Below are positions 1 to 12,599 of a stretch of DNA of 64,000 nucleotides, piece after piece (position 1 is the first letter of the stretch; each line of letters starts with the position of its first letter). The DNA is from Sipunculus nudus. Its lineage: Eukaryota > Annelida > Sipuncula > Golfingiida > Sipunculidae. A program made the translations under genes and the position numbers. The stretch spans positions 72,820,429 to 72,884,428 of the forward strand of contig CM049312.1 in NCBI GenBank assembly GCA_026874595.1, given 5' to 3'. The notes beneath the pieces are model-generated. The model ran no database searches. It saw only the letters and a program-made list of their open reading frames with translations, and was not told the origin of the DNA.

Positions 1-780
1 GGTGTTGCGTTTTTCCAATCTACGTTTTCCAAATCTGCGTTTTTTTCCCAATCTACTTGTTTCGAATCAGCATGTTTCCAAACTTGTTTCTTCCTCAGGA
101 ACGTGGACATAGAATTGAGTAAAATGATGACTGTACAACATCTTTTTTTCGTAAAACTAAATTTTCGATAATTCACAAGGACTGGCATTTTGCGAGTATA
201 TTATTTTAGCGAATCTTCTGGGGATATTTTTTTTACATTTTTACAAACTTATAATATTGACATTTTAGCATCTACCGTTGATTGGTGAGTGGGAGGATGC
301 ATGGATCGAAGCATGCATGCTTCCAATCATGTATGCATACATTCAATTCCGTCAGCACAAACCAGAGCCCGTACGTGGTGCCCCGTGCATAATGAGTGTG
401 CAAACTGTGAACTTGTGATTAAAGTAGAATCAAATGTAACTTTAATGAGCATAATTTGTTTAGAAGCAAGGGGTGCATGCTCGCGAAAATTTCCGAAATT
501 TCAGCGATATTTCTTAATTTATTTCTCTTAAAGTTGTCAATGATTCATCAGTTATTTTTGTCAATATGTGACAGGGAATAATAACGAAAAAGGCGAAATG
601 AAAAAATTACTAAGCAGATAATGACCTACTTAATCAGTAGAGAAACAAGGATAAAATGTTATTTGAAAAAAAATGCTGTCTTTTAACACGATACATATAT
701 GATTTTATGAAATTTCATGGCAAGCCGGGCAAGGCATGAAATAAAATGAGCTGGGGTAAAGTCACATTAGTCATTTATAT
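1..780. other. AT-rich sequence, no gene seen
   Basis: No supported gene. Bases 1-90 hold a loose repetition of a short word (variants of GTTTTTCCAATCT, three to four times), which looks like a decayed minisatellite. The short open frame at 289-531 has no recognisable domain and I treat it as chance. Confidence 0.5.
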
Positions 781-807
781 GCCTTATCTGAAACAATGTT
801 GGGTGGA

Positions 808-1060
808 TTGCCTCTGCCAGGAGGGTAAGCGATCATTCCCGTTCATGTGTGACCGTGTGTTTGTGTAGGTGTGTTTGTTCACAACATATCTCACGCAATC
901 ATGAACGGAATTTCTTAAAATTTTCTGAACATTTCGGTAATGGTCCAAGAACAAGTTTATCAGATATTGGTGTTGATCAAACATCTTATCCGGATTCTGG
1001 AGCGTCATCAAGAGATTATCACAAATGTATGGCCACTTATTCACGAACGAACCTGGAATT
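808..1060 (-). repeat. Dispersed repeat family R1, copy A
   Basis: This is the reverse-complement copy of a family also seen at 17808-18060, 18549-18945 and 51563-51910. Shared landmarks, read on the minus strand, are a stretch resembling 'GAATATTCNTGGAAG', then 'CCCNANGTGCCCTNAAAATTT', then 'CATGATTGCGTGAG', a CA-rich microsatellite, and a tail of the form GAACGGGAATGA-CGC-ACCCT-CTGGCGG. Copies differ by many substitutions and indels, so the family is old. I cannot assign a transposon class. The open frames on both strands here are by-products of the repeat. Confidence 0.6.
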
Positions 1061-2785
1061 ATTGGCCAACAAATAAATAAATTAATGCAAAGAAGGCCTG
1101 GCCTCATGTGCTACGCATTGTGCCCAAGACAGGTCACAGTCGAACGCCCAGCACCTCGGAGTGGCGGTTTTTGTGTGTTCGCAGAGCGTTTTTGAAACAT
1201 GGCGGAGGAATGTATCCATATAGATGGAGATTTCTGGTTTCTTTATATTTCCATATGGCTATTCTTAACGTATCAGAGAATCATTGTTATAAACATGTGT
1301 TAAACGATTTATTACGGCACAATAGGCGAATAAGATATTGGATAAATATATCGGTTATGACTTAGATGTATGATCATAATCATATATTCATTGAATATGA
1401 AGAAACAGTTTTACAGGTACATGAATATATACAATATATGTATATTATTTCACGTTATCAGTTCATTTTGGTTTAAAACAACAATTTTCCACCAAATACA
1501 TCATCGCATACGGACTTTATTATCTTCAGTTCAAATGTTGTTATGGATCTGTGTTAAAGAAAACACAGTAATTTTTTTATCAAACCAAGACTGCGTGACC
1601 AGAGACCCTATCTGGAGTTTGAGCAACAACTCAAGGAGAAGAAAAATGAAATACGAAATATAAAATCTATTTAACTAAGAGCATGAGCGGGAGCGTCCAA
1701 GAAGGAAGATTGAAAAGTCGTTTAAGCATCATTAAGAGGTGATTATAGCATAATTTAGGTGGAAAGGTAATAAGGAAACCAACTTCAATTAGTCGGACAG
1801 TTGCTCAGATAGCTAGGTGACACCGGTCACGAATGAATATATTGTGTCAAGCGTCTGTGTTCAAAAGTCATTTTGTTTTTCAATTGGATATTGTGAAAAC
1901 TTTTTCATATAAAATACATATTGGTAAATACTTTCATATACATATTAATCCAGTGATACCTGTTACAATAATAGAAGCATACATGTTGTGAAGAACATAA
2001 CAGCTTGCTGTCCTGTGAAACTTGTTTGAATGGATAGTTTTTTTTTTTTTTAAGTAACACTTGTAAGTATTCAGGTTTATATAAAATTAATAAAAAGAAA
2101 AGCAAATAAAATCTTCAATACACTGAAGTGCAAGGTTTAGATCGTAAAGCCGTCCAAGTATTGTTGTTGACCGAGAGACAAAAGCATTGTTAAATGGATA
2201 GTTTATCACCATTTTCCGGCTTCAGGAAGATGATAACACCCACCCACGCATAGGTATTCTTTCAAATGACCCAACTAAGGAACGGGTACGTTCCAGTTTC
2301 TAGCCGATGAAAAAAAATATTTAAAAACGTTGTTTCAAGCCATGAAAGGATGTTGTTTCCCTTGGGAGGTGATAAAATCAATTTACCTTCCTTCCAGATG
2401 TGGCTATTGAGGTCCGTGTTTTACGACAGAACATAGGAAATATTCTAGAGGGGAAGTCTAATGCATTACAGACATGATATGGGACACAATCAAAAACCAC
2501 TTTAAGATTGCATCTAATCAAGACTGAATACATAAAGAAAATGTGTTCCGGAAACAGCATTTTCCCTTACGATCTGTATCTGCTTGAAAGATTAAAATAT
2601 AAAGGGCCAAGAGCTTAAAGAGTCCTGAAGGAGATGGGTAATTCTTAAGTGTTTCATAATGAACTGTCAGGATAAAATCCATTATTTTCTATAAGGAATA
2701 GGTCCATGACATGTTAATGTCACTGTCTATCGAAAGAGTATGAAGCGGGCAATATTATAAGAATGATATGTTACACTGAATATCT
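1061..2785. other. AT-rich sequence, no gene seen
   Basis: Several short open frames occur (for example 1370-1663) but none has a recognisable domain, splice context or codon bias. I see no repeat shared with the rest of the window. Confidence 0.45.
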
Positions 2786-2789
2786 TAGT

Positions 2790-2960
2790 TATATAGCTCA
2801 TATGGCCACAGGTCCGGTGAGCTGAATTAAAGCAATGACAATGCGGCGTCCGTGTGTCTGTCCGACCGTACGTCCACAATTCATAAGATATGCTTCTTCT
2901 CCGTTATTTCTTGGCCGGTTTTGATTCAGTTTATTTTATCTGATAAGGCTAGGTGTGGGC
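2790..2960 (+). repeat. Dispersed 'GTCCGTSTGTC' repeat module
   Basis: The segment runs from a tract resembling 'GGTGAGCTGAATTAAAGCAATGACAATGCGGCGTCCGTG' into 'TGTCTGTCCG' and a line about 'TTCTCCGTTATTTC'. It shares its layout with 58046-58200 and 58946-59030: GTGAGCT, then a short spacer, then ATGGCG or ATGCGGCG, then a run of CGTCCGT or CGTCGTC words. It is therefore a diverged member of the family that introduces the satellite block at 58-61 kb. (AAT)n follows at 2994-3035. Confidence 0.45.
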
Positions 2961-3378
2961 TTTTAAATTTCTACACAAAAAATTGAAATTCCTCAATAAT
3001 AATAATCATAATAATAATAATGATAATAAAAATAACGTTTATTTCAGACTAGTCAATATGTGCTGCACATAGAATAAAATGAAATGTTATTCAAATTTAT
3101 GTTAATTAATGCAAACATTTTTTTTTAAATATAAACCTCTTTCTTCTTCTTTATCCTTCTGACAAGTTATCATTTACTAATTAACATTTATAATGAATTT
3201 TGACCCTACATCTGGGGCCTCTTGAGTTACAAACTTTCTGTAAGGAAAAGTTCATTCAATGCAGCGAGTGAAAATTGCATAATTGTATGTTGCGGATATG
3301 CCTGATAAGCACCACGGCAAAGACGTTCTGTTTAATACATGCAACTAAGAATAATGAAGAAGCCAGGAATTGTCCTTA

Positions 3379-3661
3379 AGGCCCCTTTTCCATGCGAGCG
3401 GAAACGCGCGCGTGTCAGCGCGCTGAAAAAAAAGCGCTGAATTTAGCTTTTCAATATGCGGGAATCTCCCCTCCGCATAACGTGCTCTTACAAGGGAATC
3501 CCCATCCTCAATCGTTCCGAGTACCATGTTAAGCATGTACATGTATTTGTACATGTAGCTCTATTCATCCATGCATTTATAACATTTCGTTATATTTTAC
3601 AGGAACGTATAGTTTTCATTGCTATTGCCATGCAGAATACTACATACATACATACATACAT

Positions 3662-3736
<75 letters not shown>

Positions 3737-4020
3737 TATTAAATAAAGTGGAAAAGCAGAGCATCGATAAAGTATGATTTGTCACCATGATCATTTCTTG
3801 GGCGTCTGCAAGCAGAGAGCATTCGTGTCCTTGAACTCTTCAAGAAGACTCACCCGCGCGCGTTTCCGCGCATGGAAAAAGGACACATGATAAACACTGG
3901 TGCGCCTGGCACAATGTCGATTTCACACGCGCGCGGAAGCGCGCGCGTTTCCGCGTGCATGGAAAATGTATATCTGATTTACACTTGCGCGATTTTTTCA
4001 GCGCGCATGGAAAAGGCCCC
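3379..4020. mobile_element. CpG-rich inverted-repeat element (MITE-like)
   Basis: The left end reads TTA-AGGCCCCTTTTCCATGCG and the right end CGCATGGAAAAGGCCCC-TAA, so a 13-bp core CCTTTTCCATGCG is shared in inverted orientation. Both ends run into CpG-rich arms (CGGAAACGCGCGCG on the left, its complement on the right). The right arm holds three GCATGGAAAA ends, near 3870, 3957 and 4006. The middle is an (ACAT)n(CA)n(TA)n microsatellite. There is no transposase. The TTA/TAA flanks and GG-CC ends suggest the PIF/Harbinger type, but the target duplication is not clean. Confidence 0.6.
3642..3740. repeat. (ACAT)n(CA)n(TA)n microsatellite
   Basis: A compound simple repeat in the centre of the CpG-rich inverted-repeat element. 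The apparent proteins of alternating Tyr-Ile come from this tract. Confidence 0.95.
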
Positions 4021-4273
4021 TAAGACATTAATGTAAATATCTGACGTTTGCTCGAAATATCAACATTTTTCCTTTTGAAGCTTTAGGTTGGGACCGTCCC
4101 CTCTCCTGTTGCTCCGCATATTCTAACACCTTTACCCCCAAGATACTTATCTACCCCTGCCTTTCAAAAATAAAAGATATGATTTCAACCAGATGGATAT
4201 TCTCCAAAAACACTCGGATTTGCTATAATTAAAAAAAATTATCTCCTTTTCTTAATATTTACGTACTTAAGCA

Positions 4274-4357
4274 CAGTGTCGTCAATTTATTTTTTTAAGT
4301 GTGGGGGGGGGGGGTATGAATACCGTATGATTCGCACACACACACACACACACACAC

Positions 4358-4397
<40 letters not shown>

Positions 4398-4629
4398 GGT
4401 TTATGTTTCCATTTTAGGTAAATTCTAAGCAGATTTTGATATATAATGTTCCATGAGTTTTCTATGAAATATGGAACAAAAGTCTATCATTCTAATATTT
4501 AAAATATTTCATTTCCAATATATAAAAATTATTCTCTAAATAGCAGGGGGATGATATCATTGACCATCCCCCCTGCTAAAAAGCGTGGGGGGGGTATATA
4601 CCCCCACCCCTATATTGACGCCCCTACTG
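4274..4629. mobile_element. Possible hAT-like MITE, eroded
   Basis: The right end, read inward, begins AGTAGGGGCGTCAAT and continues into runs of G. The left end begins CAGTGTCGTCAATT, also followed by a long G run (4303-4314). The two ends are therefore roughly inverted copies. A (CA)n(TA)n tract (4335-4395) lies inside. The flanking octamers do not match, so a target duplication is not supported. Confidence 0.3.
4335..4395. repeat. (CA)n(TA)n microsatellite
   Basis: Direct simple repeat. Confidence 0.95.
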
Positions 4630-7600
4630 GACTAACTGATTCGTAGATCTAGAAATGTTAATGATTATGTAAATATCATTCTTTTACAAATTAGTTATTA
4701 CTAAAAGTAGGAATCAATATGAGGAACGTTTATTTATTAAACGGGAAGGGACTCTTTTTTATTTATTGTATTCAAATTATATATATATTCAAATTATGTA
4801 TAACAGACCTGTTTACACATATATGTTTGATATTTCTTTTAATTGTTGTTTATGTTAAGTGACCCGTTTTTTCATAACTAGATCATGTCTTAATTCATTT
4901 CCAGTAATTCGTTTATTGAAACATCATATATTAGAGCCAAAGAAAAAATCACGTCTTTTATTGCACGAGACCTACGCAGCATGTTCAAAATTCTTCTTCC
5001 TTAAAGATTAAAGCCTAGAGCAACATTTTGCGGCCCACCACCCACCGTTTGACTTTTATAGTTTGTTCCTGGAGGACATTTCCATCAAATTCCTCGTAAA
5101 CCTTCATGACCTGTAATCTGAAAAAGCCTTGAAGCGAATGACATCAGCTGTCAAAAGAGGAAGGGGGCAGACAGACGGGGGTAGACAACTCTGGGCTGAC
5201 GTAGATATCAGACAGTTCCCATTTCAAACACACAAGAATCTTTGTGAAGTCGAATGAGCGGCCTCAAGAATTCCAGGGGGGCATGATGCTTTCAAATTCA
5301 CGCTTCCGAAGGATTTCCTACACAGCAGAAATTGACAGTTTGGAGTCACCAGGGCTGCAATACACGCTCCAGAAGCTGAACATTGGCGTGATTTTTCGAC
5401 TCAGTAGGCATACAACTCTGCCGATGTAAGCCTTGCCTAATATAGTCAAGTTCTCCGTGAGAGCCTTAAAAGGCAAAAGGATGAAATCTCAATAGGAATC
5501 CCAGAGATACATCTTAAAGATATGTCACGCCAAGAGAAAAGTGACATTTTAAGAAAAACAAAACATGAAACAGACCAATAGAGGCCACTTTGTAAAGGTT
5601 GGACCTCCCATTGACGGGACAGAAACTGCAGTTCTAATAGAATTTCCGCGCACGGCTGATACTCTTAAATAACAATAATGAATAAATAATGTACACCAAT
5701 GAAAATACGCGAGCCAGCTTCGTTAAAGAAGTGTCTTCCAAAGTCCTGCCTACATATGGACCATTCATGTTTGACCACGTTTTATTGCAATCGTGGAGTC
5801 ATCTTGATCAAGTTACCCATTGGCAACCTTTAGCAAATGTATACAGATTAATTTACTAATATTTCAGTGATTATGGAGTTATTTATATATTTAGTAAGTA
5901 TTGGATGAATCCGAAGAGTTTTTATTTAAAATGGAACGACTGGTTTTGGTTTTAGTAAAACAATATCTGTTCACATGATGAGTCGTTCTTACTTGAGGAA
6001 ATTTCACTGCAGTCACTGATACAGCCACCGCTGTAACTCAGACATTTATTAAAGAAGATACTTAATAATTTGCAATAATAGGTGCCTTATCTCACAATAT
6101 TAGTTCAAACGTTTCCCAGCAAAACCATCCCGGCACAAAGGCTTACCATCTCCAATTCAATTTTATAAAACATTATTATGGTTCTGTGTGTGAGTAAACA
6201 TGGTCAACTTGTCTGTTTTCCGTACCGCGATTGCTTGATGAGAAGTCCGATCTCGGAAAATACCCACAACTCTCGGAGAAGGATATGTAACAGGAAAACT
6301 AAACACAGAAGAAACACGTATACCAAAAAAAACTCCTGATAGTGTAGTCGCGCGGCATGGCGACCAGGTTGCGTGCGCGATATGGTTATATTTCGCACCA
6401 CTGATGGCGCCCGGTGCAAGCTTTTTTCAACACGCCTGGAACGTGAATAAATAGGTCCCTTTAAAGCCTTTGTTACTTGGGAGGGGCAAGCGATTGGATA
6501 TCATCAATATTCAGGGGAGATCGCTGATATCTGTAAACTGATTGTCAGTGATAATTAAAGGTAAAGATTATTAATCATGAAAATCAATAACTATTTTTTT
6601 TTAAATAAAGGCAGTAAAATTGTGGATGCTTTTACTCGTGTAAATGATAAAGTCTAAATTCTAACATAAACTCAAGCAAGCAAACCAAAGAATAGTGCAT
6701 GAAATTACATTCTTCAGCTTATGCTAAAAACATAAACACATGTAAAAAGTCCCGTGACACATGCAGCGCTTGAGTTCTACTGGACATATTTGTCAAGGAA
6801 GAGCGTGTTGTTTTAGCTATTTAAGGAACATTGCTGATAAATATTTGAGCAAACTCCCATTGTGTTTGTATCGACTGTCGGATCCACGGGGGGGGGGGGG
6901 GATGGGGGCCAAGTGGGTCCTACAGTTTAAAAACAATTAAACAAGATCCTCTCCCTTGCCGGACGTGAAGACCCTTTCTGGTTTCACAAGAACTAGCGCC
7001 ATTTCAGCCCTCTGACATTAGAGTCAACGACTAGCCTACTGGCATCAGAGTCCCTTAACTCCTGCAAAGAGGACCGCACTCTATGAGGATGTAATTTTTG
7101 TCATTTTGACGACGCCTGATGGACTACAAGCACGCTGTCACTTGACATTTACCAAACAAATCAAAGACTTTTATTAGTACACTTTCTAATATCATCTTCC
7201 AAGTGCGAGAAAAAAAATCCGGAAAACTCAGCATATTGGTAAATCATGCCCTCTGCATGTTTGTTGAATTTCTGACCACATGAAGACATGCATGGATCGC
7301 ACGGGCTACTGGACGGCAGCTACCTTGTAGGAGATACAGGAAATGACTCGTTACAATAGAGACGGATTTTCAGCTTGGATTGTGAGTTCCGTGTATTCTT
7401 GTGTGTTAATTCATGATTCGTAGCCCAATATTAATATTATAGGCTTTTTACTACGGTATCAATGCAACAAGATACATGATCTTTGCAGTACATTCCCCCT
7501 TATGGCTTATATCTCTACTCAAGTTAGACTTACCAGCCTAATATAAATACCCACTGAATTGTGTATTCACGGCTACATAAGGACCGCCTTTGTTTCGGGT

Positions 7601-8700
7601 GACAGGGCTGACCTGTATTGTAACCATTTGGCAGACTCTCACTCATCTTGCATTTTTTTCTGCGTTTACAAAACATACACCATTTTTTATTAGGATCCTT
7701 GGATAGATATATTCACGGTTTACGACAATATTTTAGTATAAAGATACAAAATGTTTTATCCTGAAAACAAGTCACACAAGCAGACTAATTCTTCCCATCG
7801 ACTTTGTATAAAATGAAAGGCAAAGTCGACATTCCTGTGAAAACGACTGGATGAAGCCCAGCATATAAAAATGAATATGTCATTTTGTTTGACTGACAAA
7901 CAATTATTAAAACGTCATCAAAGGACCTTATCTTTCCCCATACAGTAATTATACTTTTTGTTTCAATAGAAACCTAATTAAATTATTTTGGTCGTTGTGA
8001 CCATTGCTGATATCTTGGGAATAGCTATACTGACGCTCGCACTGTTATAAATGGTTGATTGGATTCAACTATTAAAGGTGTCCATTAAGTACCTTTAAAA
8101 AAGAAATTATGTAATTTTAGGCTTCCTCTGTGTATATATTAATGATCTAAGGGTAATTTCGGTTGTAAAAAGTTCTTATAACGCCTTTGTTAAGGATATA
8201 TGAATTTGAATATCAACAACAAGTTTGTAAATACAGTAATGTTAACAAACAGGAGAAACATGCAGGTTGCATATATGCAGAGGTAGAAAGATTAGTTGTT
8301 GCAAAACGCCATTTGCAAACCTCCAGCTTATCTGACTTGCTGCCAGATACCCTTGTTGAATTTGTTTTGATAATTTTTGGGGGCCCTCACACATTGTAAA
8401 CACGTTGATAAAAACAAAACATGCAGCCTGTGTGTGGTGATATCCACTTTTTCTGGCCTTATTTTTATAAAATTTCCAAGGGATTACCTTTAGTTTATGA
8501 AGGTTAGATAAATGATTGGGTCCCGTTAACAAAGATTGTTTATTATTTAATTGTTCAGGTTTTGCCTAGGCGAATAAGTGATTAACTGTTAACCAATTTC
8601 AGCTGAAAAGGAATGAAAACATAGATCCGAACATTTGGTGACAACAAGCGACTGACATCAGGACCCTATCAGCATAAATCCTCCTCTTCAGATAATTTGT
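4630..8700. other. Unique AT-rich sequence, no gene seen
   Basis: About 4 kb without a recognisable repeat or exon. A poly-G run of about 13 lies near 6889-6901. Short open frames at 5244-5429, 6204-6419 and 8187-8532 lack any recognisable domain. An intron or intergenic DNA are both possible. Confidence 0.45.
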
Positions 8701-8705
8701 TGTGT

Positions 8706-8960
8706 CTCTCTCTATGTGGTGCTGTAATTGCAAAGGTGCCGGACTTGTGATAAAGCGGTCATGGGTTCAAAACCCGTAGCCCCTCACTTCTTCGCTAAGA
8801 CCGTTTAACCAAAGCCTCTGTCACAAGTGTGTTTATATCTACCCAGCTTTACAAATGGGCATCGGATTAAGTGCCATCTGTGTATGGCGGGCTCTAGCGA
8901 CCTAAAAGCCGTGTGTTGGTTCTGTAGCGTCCCCAGGGAGCTACCACCGGGAAGTTAATT
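8706..8960 (+). mobile_element. tRNA-derived SINE, diverged
   Basis: Near 8765 there is a box B-like tract GGGTTCAAAACCCG, which can form a T-arm, preceded by a weak box A-like region (GCAAAGGTGCCGG). A non-tRNA body follows and ends in GGGAGCTACCACCGGG. No poly(A) tail or target duplication is evident. The organisation fits a SINE. An isolated tRNA pseudogene is less likely because of the long body. Confidence 0.45.
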
Positions 8961-10699
8961 GTTAAATCTTCTGAGCCAGTTATTGGGAAGAGGACTTAAA
9001 ACCTGCAACTTTACCTTACTTTGTATGTAAACGGAGAATACCAGCAATTGAGGGTCTAGGATAAAAAGAGACAGATAGACAGAAAATGATGCAGAAGGTA
9101 TCATTTTATAAACAGAGAGAGGCGATATACTGACCATCAATAAAGAAAGCAAACAGCTTAGCAACTGTTATGTGTTTGATAAAAAAAAAACCAATGCTTT
9201 ATATGGATTTATATGAGAGAAATGGGCCCTTTTTCCGATTCGTTGAGCAAAATGTTTTACAACATCTGAAAATGTTGTATGATTGTACACTTTCAAGCTA
9301 AAATTGTCCTGTATTTGTTAGAGATGGGTGCTTCATTTTTCCATCCCCAACCCCATACCAACTAAAACCTCAGGCATGACCTAGTTTGGGACACCATCAT
9401 CCCGTTTCCAAATTTCTGAATCCGTCCCTGAGAGTGTGTGGATGGGTGAGAACAAACCGTGTTTAGTGCGCCGAAAGATACGTTTACAGGTTCCATAAGG
9501 ATCCAAAAGAGCAGGGTTTTACCAGAAGATCACTCGAAGTCCAGACTGTGTTCCGCTTTGTGGAGTAACGATCAATATATTGACACGCTGTTCCTGATTT
9601 TATTTCTTCTATTCGAAAATCTCCTTAAGATCATTCTGGACTGAATTAATGTTATAAAGGTAGCTCCTTACTGAAATATCACCTAAACTTTCAGAAATAT
9701 CATTTATCAATAAGCTAAGATGGGATAAAAATAGAATGTAGAGTTGATAATGGAAGATAATTAGCCATGAGTTATAAATATAATGTGGAAGCCTGCAACT
9801 GAGCGATACTTTGGAATCAGTTCGACCATAAAAATAAAGTCAAGATATAAAATAAAAATAAGGTAGAAATGAATGACCTATAACAAATATAGTGTTATAA
9901 TTGCAGCTTTTAAAAATCACCCATTTTGGAGATTTTTCGTAAACTGAAAATGTGAGAATAAAGAAAAAGTATAATAAAATGTTTGAACGAAGGTTTTGCA
10001 CTCGTGGGACTTAAGTAGGTCCACCTACGATAAAAAATACCAAATTATGGATTTGGAAATATAAGCCTCGCCTTCCTATGGGATAGGCTTAAATAACCAA
10101 GGTTTACAATAATATGGTGTTAGACCATCCGTGTTCCAACCCGAGATGAGCGTCTGTTTATCAACACGCCAACTCAGACGAGCTGTTTCAAAAGGCTGCC
10201 GGAACACATATAGAAACCTGGGAATTGATAGACATGAACCACAACATCTTCGTGACAATTAGCCGACTGCAAAAAAATATTCCTCTCCCGTTTCTCAGAA
10301 AAACGAAAAGAATGTGTCAGGTTTCGATGGAGAAGTCTTTCATAAAATTTCAACATCCTTCCCATTATAATTTCTCATACAATTTGTTTTCTGTGTGCAA
10401 ACCTACTTAAATCTAACAGAACTTTTTTTTAATAAGATGAAGATTTTTTGAATATTTTAAAATTACGCCTTGTCGATTATTCCTAAGCAGTGGCGTGACA
10501 CGAAATGCATTGTTAATTTTAAATCACTTGTGAACTGAATTTATTATTTATAAAAGATAACTTGGCAGGGAAAGCATTGCCGATTTTAAATTGAAGTACC
10601 ATCACCCGAAGGCCAAAGATCTAAAAATTATGACCAAAAAATGATTCAGTGTCTCAAATCATTCAACCAACATGACACTCTACGTAAGGTTATTACAAT
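8961..10699. other. AT-rich sequence, no gene seen
   Basis: There is no recognisable domain on either strand. Short overlapping frames at 10076-10410 lie on opposite strands and look like chance. Confidence 0.45.
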
Positions 10700-11471
10700 T
10701 GTTACAGGTGCTCTTTTTTTGTGTGACACGGGCGCTCTTGCCTGGCCGCTTCTTACATTCTATGTTTAATCCGTACCGGTTGAAATCTTGTTGTCCTGCT
10801 GGATTGGTCGCGAGTCACGTGTACACCATGGTGTGTGGAGACACGCTGTTTTTCTGGAGAATTCCTGAAACGCGTGTTTACTGTTGAGTAGGGTCCTTAT
10901 AGACTGTTCAAGAAGTGGAAAATTCCCGGCTTGGGTGTGAAGGTATATAAAGGGTATGTTTTTTTAGATCCAGAGGGCAGATAGCAGAGAGGATTCCAGC
11001 GGACGTAGAAGCGTGTGTCAGATTCTAAGACCTTATCCGATGAATGCGGCAATTATCCATTTTCAAAAACTTTCTCCTGGATTTTATACATTCGGACTTC
11101 AGTTTACTTTCTGGGTTGTTGCAAGAACTTTCCACAGGACTGTCATTCTCCGAGAGTTTACATTTAAAGGACTTATCGTGGTGACGGTATTGGTAACCAG
11201 GTACTGTACCATTATCTTTCTGTGTGAATGTATTGACTTGTTGCTAAAAGGCTATTTTACTGTATATTGTATTGATTTAGTGTACTGTATTGTTAGGGTT
11301 GTTTTAAGAATAAATTATAGTTTTTTGTTAACAAAAAAACACTGACTTCTTTATTCATTCCCCTAGACATTTCACGCTGCCTAGTGTTACAGAATCGGAT
11401 TTTTTCTATCTCCATTACAGAATTTGTGTTCATCACGCATACGTGATCTGTTTATATTTGGTTCCGTAACA
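10700..11471 (+). mobile_element. Solo LTR of the Gmr1-like Ty3/gypsy family
   Basis: It starts TGTTACAGG and ends CCGTAACA, the same termini as the 5' LTR at 30873-31679, and aligns to that LTR along its length. It has a TATA box (TATATAAAG near 10943-10951) and a polyadenylation signal AATAAA at 11309-11314. The flanks are CAAT before and CAGT after, consistent with a 4-bp target duplication with one change. No primer-binding site or internal region follows, so it is a solo LTR left by LTR-LTR recombination. The U3 part is more diverged than the R/U5 part. Confidence 0.85.
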
Positions 11472-11599
11472 CAGTAAAATGGTCAAATTTGAGAAGAAGC
11501 ATGATAAAACTGTTTATATTGGTTAAAATCAAATTTGGAAAAAAATGTGCATCGATAGCATGTCAAGATTTATATTTTAAAATAATTTAAGTACATTTA

Positions 11600-11893
11600 G
11601 GCCAAAAAAGGTATGTTTCTCAAGCACCGCCCGCGTCAATTTCAACCTCCACATAAACAATTTTCATTTTGATTTTCATCTTTCAAGAAGATAAAATAAT
11701 ACAATTTTGATAAGATTTCATTTGTAATGTAGTGCCTATACCTGCTAAGCAAAAAAAAAATATGTTATTGTCATGCTTTTTTCCCGATCATATCACATTT
11801 ATATCGAGACATACAAAAAAAGGTAAAAAAAAAAATCGCCCGCTCTCACTGATTTTTGAAAAAAAGTGCCTGAGAACCATACCATATTTTGCC
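11600..11893 (-). mobile_element. MITE family M1, copy 1
   Basis: The terminal inverted repeats are about 28 bp, beginning GGCCAAAAAAGGTATG on the left and matching GTGCCTGAGAACCATACC near the right end. The internal sequence aligns in reverse orientation to the copies at 15616, 22394 and 39427. The flanks read TA|GGCC on the left and GCC|TA on the right, consistent with a TA (or TWA) duplication. No open frame is present, so it is non-autonomous. Confidence 0.8.
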
Positions 11894-12047
11894 TAATATT
11901 TGTTCATGTCGTACAGACTAAGCTGCACGTAAAGTTTTGTTAACTGTCATACATGTGTCGTTGGACGTCAGGTACAAGTCTGTTTTTGTCCCTGCTTGCT
12001 CGTGCGGGACTGATGTAGCAAAGTAGGCAAAATCTGAAAGACTACCG

Positions 12048-12049
<2 letters not shown>

Positions 12050-12096
<47 letters not shown>
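12050..12096. repeat. (TA)n microsatellite
   Basis: Direct simple repeat abutting the pogo-like MITE remnant. Confidence 0.95.
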
Positions 12097-12099
<3 letters not shown>

Positions 12100-12252
12100 T
12101 ATTAAGTCCATCTGCCTATAATTAGGACCACCTTTGAGTGACCCGAAGGCGTTCACATTGGTAATAACAAACCTGTCTAATAAGACCACCTGTGGATTAA
12201 GAACACCTTTTTGCCAGCACATCTGGTGGTCATATTACACAATTTTCACCGC
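12097..12252 (+). mobile_element. pogo/Tigger-like MITE remnant
   Basis: It contains several GACCACCT words in a layout typical of pogo-family MITEs: CCTGTCTAATAAGACCACC, then GGATTAAGAACACC, then a right part TGGTGGTCATATTACAC followed by a TTTTCACCG terminus. The left terminus is lost into the adjoining (TA)n tract. Family assignment rests on the resemblance to elements with CAGTG-AACC termini and TA target sites. Confidence 0.5.
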
Positions 12253-12386
12253 ACTTCATCAGTGTTACCACGAGTTACATGGTACACTTGGATGCAAGGA
12301 CGTCGTGAACTGAGCGTACTGGTACAAACGGTAATTGGGATTTTTTTAATGTTGCAGTTAGACGTATGAAAAGAAGCAGTAACGCA

Positions 12387-12387
<1 letters not shown>

Positions 12388-12469
<82 letters not shown>
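12388..12469. repeat. (TCTG)n(TC)n microsatellite
   Basis: Direct simple repeat. It generates false open frames of Arg-Glu or Leu-Ser repeats on both strands. Confidence 0.95.
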
Positions 12470-12471
<2 letters not shown>

Positions 12472-12599
12472 CTATTTTTACAAATGGCGTACACAGGTAC
12501 ACAGGCTTCATCTATACCAGGCAGTTTACCGAACATCGCAAATTAAAAGATTTAATGTTTACAATTTCTTAAAATACACATTCTATAATATAATTTTAT

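Noticed and set aside
3456-3794. Open frames with long Tyr-Ile repeats on both strands (also near 12000, 22900, 24500, 56450)
   Set aside because: They are read-through of (TA)n microsatellites with no start context or domain.
12246-12572. Open frames with Arg-Glu or Leu-Ser repeats (also near 15300-15580)
   Set aside because: They are artefacts of the (TCTG)n and (CT)n tracts on either strand.
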